NCBI GenBank assembly: GCA_964384945.1
Contig: CAYLMK010000026.1
Span: 8,735 to 72,734 of the forward strand
Direction of reading: 5' to 3'
Length of the DNA stretch: 64,000 nucleotides
Origin: S015-6 sp964384945
GTDB lineage: Bacteria; Desulfobacterota; DSWW01
A model generated the notes under the pieces. That model had not been told where the DNA came from and made no database searches. It saw only the letters and a program-made list of their open reading frames with translations. This document shows positions 58,222 to 64,000 of this stretch, piece after piece. Every line of letters begins with the position of its first letter. Position 1 is the stretch's first letter. A program made the position numbers and the translations under genes.

Positions 58222-59361
58222 CTAGGATGCCAGGATGTCCATGGCCGCCTTGACCGAGGCGCCCGTCTGCACGGGATATCCCAGATCGCGGAGCACGAAC
58301 TCCAGCGCCGCCAGCCCGCTCAGAATGTCGTAGCCGCTTACGTAGCCCATGTGGGAGATGCGGACGATCTTGCCCTTCAGCCGGTCCTGCCCTCCCGCGA
58401 CGGCCACGCCGTATTTCTCCCGGATCAGGGAGGGGATCTTCTCGCCTTCGATCCCTTCCGGAACCTTGACGGCGGTGCAGGCCGCGCTCGGCGACTCGGG
58501 GGCCAGGAGATCGAGCCCCATGGCCTTCACGCCGGCCCGGGTGGCCCGGGCGAGCCTTTCGGTCCTGGCGAAAACGTTTTGCAGCCCTTCCCGCTTGATG
58601 CGCTCCAGGGATGCCTTGAGCCCCATGATCAGAGACACGGAGGAGGTGTAGGCGGTCTGGTTCTTGGCCAGGTTCTTCCTCTCCTTGGCGAAATCGAAGT
58701 AGTACTTCGGAAGATCCGACCCCTTTGCGAGCCTCCAGGCCTTCTCGCTCAGAGAGGCGAAGGCAAGTCCGGGGGGAAGCATCAGGGCCTTCTGGGAGCC
58801 GGCCACCACCACGTCGAGCTTCCACGCGTCCGTCTGCAGGTCGAAGACGCCGAGAGCCGTGATCGCATCCACCACGATGACCGTGCCTTCCCGGGAGGCG
58901 ACGATCTCGGCAATCTCGCGGACAGGATGCCGCACGCCGGTGGAAGTCTCCGAGGCCTGCAGGAAGACCGCCTTGGCCTCGGGCGTCCGGTCGAGGGCCG
59001 CCCGGACCAGGGCCGGATCCACGGCCTTGCCCCACTCCACATCGATCGGCAGGGCCTCTACGCCGTAAGCCCGGCAGATCTCGGTCCATCTTTCGCCGAA
59101 CTTGCCCGCCTGCACGACGACGGCCTTGTCGCCGCGGGAGAGAAGATTGACCACGGAGCCTTCCATGGCGCCCGTGCCGGTGGCGGTGAGGATCAATACG
59201 TCATTGCGCGTCTGAAAGAGGAGCTTCAAGTCCTCCTTCACCTCTCCGAGAACCGCCCGAAACGGTTCGTGCCGATGATGGATGATCGGCCGCGCCATGG
59301 CCGCCAGGACGTCTTCCGGAACGGGCGTCGGGCCGGGCGTGAGCAACAGGGTCTTTTTCAT
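58222..59361 (-). CDS. class V aminotransferase (alanine-glyoxylate/serine-pyruvate type)
   Basis: The 379-residue PLP enzyme has LTPGPTPVPEDVLAAMARP at the N-terminus, TGTGAMEG as cofactor phosphate loop, ASETSTGV, VVDAITALG (Asp to the pyridine nitrogen) and the Schiff-base lysine in AGSQKALMLPPGL. In many Desulfobacterota and archaea this gene stands before serA and may supply the phosphoserine or serine transamination step in place of serC. That role is inferred from context. ATG 59361 is used. Confidence 0.92.
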   Translation of the reverse strand: MKKTLLLTPGPTPVPEDVLAAMARPIIHHRHEPFRAVLGEVKEDLKLLFQTRNDVLILTATGTGAMEGSVVNLLSRGDKAVVVQAGKFGERWTEICRAYGVEALPIDVEWGKAVDPALVRAALDRTPEAKAVFLQASETSTGVRHPVREIAEIVASREGTVIVVDAITALGVFDLQTDAWKLDVVVAGSQKALMLPPGLAFASLSEKAWRLAKGSDLPKYYFDFAKERKNLAKNQTAYTSSVSLIMGLKASLERIKREGLQNVFARTERLARATRAGVKAMGLDLLAPESPSAACTAVKVPEGIEGEKIPSLIREKYGVAVAGGQDRLKGKIVRISHMGYVSGYDILSGLAALEFVLRDLGYPVQTGASVKAAMDILAS

Positions 59362-59428
59362 GAAGTGTTCCTTGCTTGTCTATGCGGAAATCCCGCCCAC
59401 TCCACCTCACACCGCGCAAACCATGCAT

Positions 59429-59456
59429 GGTTAGCACACATCAATGGAATTGTCAA
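59429..59456 (-). promoter_or_regulatory. possible promoter of the aminotransferase-serA-purA cluster
   Basis: On the minus strand a perfect TTGACA (59451-59456) is followed at 16-18 bases only by a weak -10 (TAACCA at 59429-59434). The A+T-rich setting between divergent genes supports it; the -10 does not. Confidence 0.35.
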
Positions 59457-59506
59457 TTATAAAGAGGGGTTAGCCGTTTTCCCCCGATCCGCGGGGCGGA
59501 ACGGGT

Positions 59507-59535
59507 TTGACAGGGGCGAAGATATTCTGCAAAAT
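59507..59535 (+). promoter_or_regulatory. sigma70-like promoter of the roadblock/LC7 gene
   Basis: TTGACA (59507-59512), a 17-base spacer and CAAAAT (59530-59535, four of six) lie 57 bases upstream of the ATG at 59592. Confidence 0.6.
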
Positions 59536-59591
59536 GGAATCACATTTCTTTGGTTAGAATTTTGAGGCCTTCACGACCAAGGAGAAATCCC

Positions 59592-59954
59592 ATGCGAAGC
59601 CAAGAGATCCAGCAGGCGCTGGAACAGATCAAGGCCGCTTCCTCCGACATCGAGGCGGCCGCCCTGGTGAGCCAGGAGGGGTTCATCATTGCCTCCGTCC
59701 TGACGGAGAATCTGGACGAAGAGCGGGTCGCCGCGCTGTCGGCAGCCTTTCAGGGCCTTGCGGAGCGGAGCGCCGAGGAACTCGGCAAGGGAAAACCCCG
59801 CCAGTTCTTCCTGCAGGCGGACCTGGGATATATCGTCGTGATGGAAGTGACCAAGGAGGCCTTTCTCACGGCGCTCTCGAGCCGGTTCGGCAAGCCGGGC
59901 ATGCTGCTCCTGGACATGCGAAAGTGCGCCGACCGGGTGAGGACGCTCCTCTAG
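59592..59954 (+). CDS. roadblock/LC7-domain protein (MglB-like)
   Basis: The 120-residue single roadblock/LC7 domain has the layout helix QEIQQALEQIKA, strands AAALVSQEGFIIASVL, a long helix ERVAALSAAFQGLAERSAEEL and strands FFLQADLGYIVVMEV. Bacterial members such as MglB regulate Ras-like GTPases that set polarity. No MglA-type GTPase is next to it here. ATG 59592 follows GGAGAAATC. A role in GTPase control is family-level only. Confidence 0.87.
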   Translation: MRSQEIQQALEQIKAASSDIEAAALVSQEGFIIASVLTENLDEERVAALSAAFQGLAERSAEELGKGKPRQFFLQADLGYIVVMEVTKEAFLTALSSRFGKPGMLLLDMRKCADRVRTLL

Positions 59955-60202
59955 CCGCCGGGGCCTTCTGCCGGGCTTTCTTCCTCCCCGCCGTTGCCGG
60001 GACGCGGGAGTTCGTCCGCTTCGGCCTCCTCGGGGGGCTCATCCTGCGCCTCGTCGGGGAGCACGCCCTGAGCCTCGTAGGCGAGCACGCCCTGAGCCTC
60101 CCCCCGCCCGGAGGGTGCGTTCCGCGCCCGCAGGTACAGGACGGCGGCGGCGCAGGCGTGGACCAGAACCAGAAGCAATAGGATCACATACCCGATATCC
60201 AT
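59951..60202 (-). CDS. possible small membrane protein with internal repeats
   Basis: The frame encodes 83 residues: an N-terminal membrane helix (YVILLLLVLVHACAAAVLYL), then a basic turn and an acidic, repetitive tail with GEAQGVLAYEAQGVLPDEAQ. The tail comes from a 24-base tandem DNA repeat (60059-60076 and 60083-60100). The signal-anchor shape supports translation; the weak ribosome site and low complexity do not. It overlaps the end of the roadblock gene by four bases on the opposite strand. No function can be proposed. Confidence 0.4.
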   Translation of the reverse strand: MDIGYVILLLLVLVHACAAAVLYLRARNAPSGRGEAQGVLAYEAQGVLPDEAQDEPPEEAEADELPRPGNGGEEESPAEGPGG

Positions 60203-60514
60203 CCCGCCGGCTCCCGTGCAAGCGTGTGAGGCCTCTGGGACCTCCATCCTCCATTTCGGGGCGGAAGACCCGGCCCCGGTTGGCGACGCCCACATTCCAT
60301 GGCTTCCGCACCTGTTCCATAACGCAAAGGAACGAGTGAAATCAAGGCATCGCCCGGCAGTGGGGAAGCCTGATTGCCCTTACCGGGGGCAGTATCGGGG
60401 TAGTATCATTGTCGCGGGCCGTCCCGTTGTCTTTGCCGGGGAAGCACAATCGTCGTTGGCCACCCCGTTCGTCTGTGTGCTATAGAGGACCGAGAGGACC
60501 CTGCGGGAACTTCC
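60203..60514. other. gene-free spacer before tadA
   Basis: The 312-base gap shows no convincing gene or structured RNA. gcgggaac near 60506 is the probable ribosome site of tadA. Confidence 0.4.
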
Positions 60515-60991
60515 ATGACCAGAGAGCCCGACGAAGATTATTTCGGTCTCGAGCAATACATGCGGGAGGCCCTGGCGCTGGCCTGCCGGGCCGAGGAACT
60601 CGGCGAGGTGCCCGTTGGGGCCGTCGTTGTCCGGGACGGGGAGATCCTCGGAAGAGGCTACAATCAGCCGCTCGGCAGCGGGGACCCCACCGCCCATGCG
60701 GAGATCGTGGCGCTCCGCGAGGCCGCTCGCGCTGCGGGCAACTACCGCCTTCCCGGCGCGGAGCTCTTCGTCACGCTGGAGCCCTGCCTCATGTGCGCGG
60801 GCGCATGCCTGCACGCCCGGATCCGGACCCTCGTGTTCGGCGCCCGCGACCCCAAGACCGGGGCGGTCCGCTCGCTTTTCCGGGCGCTCGACGACCCGCG
60901 GCACAACCACCGGATCGAGGTTGTCGAGGGAGTGCTGGCAGAGGAATGCGGCCGGAAGGTCCAGGCCTTTTTCCAGAAGCGAAGGGCCTGA
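60515..60991 (+). CDS. tadA: tRNA-specific adenosine deaminase
   Basis: The 158-residue cytidine-deaminase-fold enzyme converts adenosine 34 of tRNA-Arg(ACG) to inosine. Zinc ligands and catalytic Glu are in PTAHAEIVAL (HAE), and the cysteines in LEPCLMCAGACLHARI (PCxxC). VPVGAVVV, GARDPKTGAVRSL and HRIEVVEGVLAEEC are typical of TadA. It precedes tRNA-Ser by 216 bases; the gap holds no visible gene. Confidence 0.95.
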   Translation: MTREPDEDYFGLEQYMREALALACRAEELGEVPVGAVVVRDGEILGRGYNQPLGSGDPTAHAEIVALREAARAAGNYRLPGAELFVTLEPCLMCAGACLHARIRTLVFGARDPKTGAVRSLFRALDDPRHNHRIEVVEGVLAEECGRKVQAFFQKRRA

Positions 60992-61207
60992 CCGCCGGGG
61001 CCGGGGGCCGGCGCCCCCCCTTGTGCTGCCCCAGGGCCGGGAATCCGAGGCCGCCCTGCCCGCGCAGAGCCTGCCACGACGGCAGTTTTCAGGCCGGGGC
61101 GGGCATCCCTCAGGCCCCCGCCGGGCGCAAGGCTCCCCTTGCACATGCGGCCGTATTCTTGTACATGTAAATAGGACGAACACAGATTCGCGCCGGACAC
61201 GCCGTGC

Positions 61208-61298
61208 GGAGAGATGGCCGAGAGGTCGAAGGCGGCTGACTCGAAATCAGCTGTGCCCATTTGCGGCACCGGGGGTTCGAATCCCTCTCTCTCCGCCA
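61208..61298 (+). tRNA. tRNA-Ser (anticodon CGA)
   Basis: The 91-base gene has acceptor ggagaga...tctctcc-G with CCA encoded, D-arm tggccgagaggtcgaaggc, anticodon stem-loop gctgactCGAaatcagc, a long variable arm (class II) and T-arm gggggttcgaatccctc. Degraded AbiE-like DNA begins immediately 3', which makes it a plausible former integration site. Confidence 0.95.
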
Positions 61299-61312
61299 TT
61301 CCCAAGATAAGC

Positions 61313-61594
61313 CGACTCGTGTCCCGCAGGGAGAGGGAGGAATACCTCGTACGTCACCAATACAGGGCTGTCCGCGTCAGAGACCCTGCGCTTCTGCTCG
61401 ATGCCTGGCGTGAGCCCTACGATTTCTCGAAACATACTGTCTACCAGGGGCATGTTGCCGCCCGTTCGGGAGACGCGCTCCTCAAGTTTGTCAGCGCCGC
61501 GCTCGCCGAGCAAGGGATCGGCCACGCCGCAACGGGGCTCGCAGCCGCCTGGGCTCTCACCCGCTTCGCAGCTTTTTGCATCACCACGCTGTAA
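61313..61594 (+). pseudogene. fragment of an AbiEi-like antitoxin/regulator gene
   Basis: The frame downstream of tRNA-Ser reads YRAVRVRDPALLLDAWREPY, DFSKHTVYQGHVAARSGDAL and GHAATGLAAAWALTRFAAF, then stops. This resembles the C-terminal part of AbiEi-type winged-helix proteins of type IV toxin-antitoxin pairs, as I remember them. There is no start codon or N-terminal domain in this frame except by reading through the tRNA gene. Family identity is a recollection and should be treated as moderate. Confidence 0.5.
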
Positions 61595-61599
61595 CTTGC

Positions 61600-61881
61600 C
61601 GCCGACCCGTCGCCCGCGCTCCTGGAGCAGATACGTCGCCACCAAGCTTGGCGATCTCATGGATGAGGTCGTGGTAGTCGGGGGGCTCGTCCCGTCGTTG
61701 CTCATCGACCAGGCTGCCCTGCCTGAAGGCACCTCGGCGCATGTTGGGACCGTGGATCTCGACGTGGGATTAAAGCTTGCGCTTCTCGAAGAGGGACGGT
61801 ACCGGACGCTTACCGAACGGCTGCGGGACGGGGGCTTCGTGTGTCAACCAGGAGATCATCCGCGCAAGGGTTCGCTTGGGT
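61600..61881 (+). pseudogene. fragment of an AbiEii-like nucleotidyltransferase gene
   Basis: In a different frame from the preceding fragment the sequence reads RYVATKLGDLMDEVVVVGGL, VPSLLIDQ and HVGTVDLDVGLKLALLEEGR, YRTLTERLRDGG. The GG...(T/S)xDxD pattern is that of AbiEii-type nucleotidyltransferase toxins. The similarity ends abruptly near 61850. With the AbiEi-like fragment it forms a decayed type IV toxin-antitoxin pair. Confidence 0.5.
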
Positions 61882-62279
61882 GTATCCCGCCTACTGCAAG
61901 AAGCCCTTCTGCCAGGAGTGGAACTGGCTGGAATATCACTTCATTCGTGTCGGTGCTGGCTGAGATCCTGAGGGCGATCATCGGCCTGGAAGGTGTCGTG
62001 GCTTCTCTCCATGCTGCGTGTGTAAATCTGAAATTCCAGGGAGCGACTTTTCTTTAATGTCTCCATGCTGTATTCGACAACCGGAGATCCCGGGCCCCAA
62101 GGTCATCGGTGTGCGTAACACCTGAAATATCTGAGGCTGACTTTCCTTCAACATCTCCATCTGTAATCGTCAGAGGAAGCGCTTCTGAGCTTGGATCGTA
62201 GTTGCATACTATACCGCACCTACGTTGGTCGAATTGCCGAACCTCCTGCATGTTGGGATGAGGCGAGCTATCCCAGGCC
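61882..62279. other. gene-poor decayed DNA downstream of the AbiE-like fragments
   Basis: No supported gene is seen between the AbiE-like remnants and the terminator of the thrombospondin type 3 gene. Short frames such as VNQEIIRARVRLGVSRLLQE near 61855-61915 look protein-like and may be further fragments. Confidence 0.35.
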
Positions 62280-62315
62280 CAAATGAAAGGGGCCACACCC
62301 GACGGATATGGCCCC
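62280..62315 (-). terminator. rho-independent terminator of the thrombospondin type 3 gene
   Basis: On the minus strand GGGGCCA (62309-62315) pairs with TGGCCCC (62289-62295) around a 13-base loop and is followed by TTTCATTT. It lies about 80 bases after the stop at 62394. Confidence 0.7.
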
Positions 62316-62393
62316 TTCTGGTTACCAACTGAACTTGCTCGACTTCCCCAGTTTGCTCCGCCTGACTTAGCGCAGGCGTACATCGAACCCTGG

Positions 62394-64000
62394 TTACTTT
62401 TTCTTTCCGCATCCGCTTTTCGCACGGGCAGAGACTATAGCTCCCTTTTCCTGGATCGTGATCAGCCCAGCCTGCAACTGATCCTCAGCGGCGTGGGCCA
62501 CACAACTCACATACTCTCCATGGTTCCTCCAGCCCGAATTGCATGGGCACGACAGGTCGACGAGTTGCTCGCCGCTGCACCCGTTTTCATCCACAAGCGC
62601 TCCCTCAGCCGTCCCAACACAGTCGTCCTGGCTGTCCGGTACGGTGTCGCCATCGTCGTCATCATCACATACGTCCCCTAACCCGTCTCCGTCCCAGTCG
62701 GCCTGGTCAGGGTTCTCAACGAGGCCGCAGTTGTCCTCGGAGTCACGTACGCCATCGTTATCGTCGTCCGCGTCGCACGCGTCTCCCTGGGTGTCGGCAT
62801 CATTGTCAGCCTGATCATCGTTTATCACATTCGGACAGTTGTCGCATGCGTCGCCGTATCGATCTTCATCCGGGTTAGCCTGACCGGGGTTCTCGACTCC
62901 GGGGCAATTGTCGCATACATCTCCGATAGCGTCGCCTTCGAAATCCTCCTGGGTCGGGTTCGGGTCGTCTGGACAATTGTCGGAGGCATCACACATGCCG
63001 TCAGAATCTCGGTCGACGTTGTGTGATCCGAAACAAATGTCACACAGATTACCGACTCCGTCCCCATCGGAGTCCGCCTGATCGGGATTAGAAACCAACG
63101 GACAGTTGTCGCAGGCGCTTCCGATGTCATCGCCGTCCCCCTCTTCCTGCCCGGGATTGGCTATCTCTGTGCAGTTATCGCAGGCGTCCCCAACTCCGTC
63201 GTTGTCGAAATCAGATTGGGCAGGGTTGGACACTGCTGGGCAGTTGTCGGAATCAGCGCAGTAACTGTCTTGATCTCCGTCGTTATTTGGATCGCGAGGA
63301 CACGAATCAGCATGATCTGGCATTCCATCTCCATCACTATCCGTACCTGCACCATATTTTGCGATCAACCACTCTCGATTCTGAGGATCAGTGTATCCAG
63401 AAACATAGAAACTGCCCGAACTATCTATCGCTATCGCATACCTTGCATAACGGTCGTTATCAATGCCCAAGAAGTCCTTAATGACATTTCCGTCCGAATC
63501 GTAGATCAGAACTGAACTCCTTGAACTGATCGCACCAAGAACGAGAACATTACCATTCTGGTCAACTCTTGCCTGGGCTCCATAGTCCAGGCACCCGCTA
63601 TCGTAGTCCTTAATCCATAAGATGTTTCCCGTGGGACTTAGCTTCATTGTTCTTACGTTCAAAATATTCGAGTTGCCGCAAAGATCAGTACCGGATCTGT
63701 GGTAACTGCCCGTGACGTAGACATTATTACTAGAATCTATTGCCACGCCCTGTGCGGCTCCAAACTGGCCGGTATAATAAGCGGTTGACCACAAGAGATC
63801 GCCATTGGGATTGTATTTGATGGCATGGAGTCCGTAGTATGGGGATTGGCCGACTTGCACAATATTGTCTTCTGAGTCAACGGCCAAGTCATATGCCATA
63901 TCATGACCACTTGTGGCATAGGTCTTTTGCCAGATTACATTGCCATTTGGTGATATCCTGAATTTAGTTGAAATTGAAAGGGAGGCTCCCCTGTGGAAAG
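62394..64000 (-). CDS. secreted protein with SBBP-like and thrombospondin type 3 repeats (5' end outside window)
   Basis: The frame is open through the right edge of the window, so the N-terminus is missing; at least 535 residues are visible. The first visible 200 are beta-propeller-like repeats of SBBP/delta-60 type (SPNGNVIWQKTY, NPNGDLLWSTAYYTG, SPTGNILWIKDYDSG). Next come about eight thrombospondin type 3 calcium-binding repeats (DSDGDGVGNLCD, DNCPxVxNPxQxDxDxDGxGDACD). A Cys-bearing C-terminal region (GCSGEQLVDLSCPCNSGW, AKSGCGKKK) ends the protein. Expected to be extracellular and calcium-stabilised. Codon use is visibly richer in A and T than that of the rest of the window. Confidence 0.9.
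   Translation of the reverse strand, partial: FHRGASLSISTKFRISPNGNVIWQKTYATSGHDMAYDLAVDSEDNIVQVGQSPYYGLHAIKYNPNGDLLWSTAYYTGQFGAAQGVAIDSSNNVYVTGSYHRSGTDLCGNSNILNVRTMKLSPTGNILWIKDYDSGCLDYGAQARVDQNGNVLVLGAISSRSSVLIYDSDGNVIKDFLGIDNDRYARYAIAIDSSGSFYVSGYTDPQNREWLIAKYGAGTDSDGDGMPDHADSCPRDPNNDGDQDSYCADSDNCPAVSNPAQSDFDNDGVGDACDNCTEIANPGQEEGDGDDIGSACDNCPLVSNPDQADSDGDGVGNLCDICFGSHNVDRDSDGMCDASDNCPDDPNPTQEDFEGDAIGDVCDNCPGVENPGQANPDEDRYGDACDNCPNVINDDQADNDADTQGDACDADDDNDGVRDSEDNCGLVENPDQADWDGDGLGDVCDDDDDGDTVPDSQDDCVGTAEGALVDENGCSGEQLVDLSCPCNSGWRNHGEYVSCVAHAAEDQLQAGLITIQEKGAIVSARAKSGCGKKK

Noticed and set aside
60992..61207. Possible SRP RNA near tadA
   Set aside because: The conserved SRP core (GGAAG-type tetraloop and CAGG/AGCAG motifs) is not found on either strand.
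62054..62425. A 123-codon minus-strand frame downstream of the thrombospondin gene
   Set aside because: It spans the terminator hairpin at 62289-62315, overlaps the upstream gene's end and has no ribosome site or known domain.

Overview
The window is high-GC bacterial chromosome without phage structural genes, rRNA or CRISPR. The gene content points to a Gram-negative anaerobe or facultative anaerobe of the Desulfobacterota (old Deltaproteobacteria) kind. The pointers are lipoprotein signal sequences, a large acyl-CoA operon, an aminotransferase-serA-purA cluster, a ferredoxin-thioredoxin reductase homologue, a roadblock/LC7 protein, and secreted FG-GAP and thrombospondin type 3 proteins. This placement is inference from gene content only; no 16S rRNA is present.

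Layout. 1-3.1 kb: a nucleotide-sugar dehydratase, an MNT/HEPN pair and a VapBC-like pair. 3.2-9.9 kb: a C1A peptidase lipoprotein and an FN3 secreted protein that share an unnamed beta-rich module, a second MNT gene whose HEPN partner is cut short, and a kinase-like/nucleoside hydrolase pair. 10.1-19.6 kb: a NorQ/NorD-type AAA+ and VWA pair, two histidine kinases (one hybrid) and a beta-lactamase-fold lipoprotein. 19.7-24 kb: an alpha/beta-hydrolase lipoprotein and an FG-GAP repeat protein. 24-31.4 kb: a Lon-type protease, a membrane diadenylate cyclase fused to YbbR and LysM segments, a glycyl-radical activase without its enzyme, and an aminoacyl-histidine dipeptidase. 31.5-40 kb: an eight-gene leftward operon for CoA-thioester catabolism, followed by a lone NDP-forming acyl-CoA synthetase alpha subunit. 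41.8-49.5 kb: a Ski2-like helicase overlapping ddl, rpoZ with an acidic tail, a glutaredoxin-FTR fusion, a VOC protein and acetoacetyl-CoA synthetase. 49.8-54.8 kb: a 1,423-residue RelE-like/UvrD/TPR protein and a DUF433/DUF5615 toxin-antitoxin pair. 54.9-61.3 kb: tRNA-Glu, tRNA-Lys, purA, serA, an aminotransferase, a roadblock protein, tadA and tRNA-Ser. 61.3-64 kb: decayed AbiE-like fragments beside tRNA-Ser and the 3' part of a thrombospondin type 3 repeat gene that runs off the window and looks richer in A+T.

The acyl-CoA operon (AMP ligase, MaoC, DUF35, thiolase-like, acyl-CoA dehydrogenase, flavin oxidoreductase, SDR, FAD amine-oxidase-fold enzyme) reads as one catabolic route: activate an acid, desaturate, hydrate, then cleave. 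The thiolase-like protein appears to lack the nucleophilic cysteine, so an aldolase-type cleavage is plausible. Small toxin-antitoxin modules and palindromic intergenic repeats are scattered through the window and mark its recombining parts. The strongest candidates for undescribed biology are the cyclase-YbbR-LysM fusion, the RelE-like/helicase/TPR giant protein, the glutaredoxin-FTR fusion and the secreted 'WGV' module.
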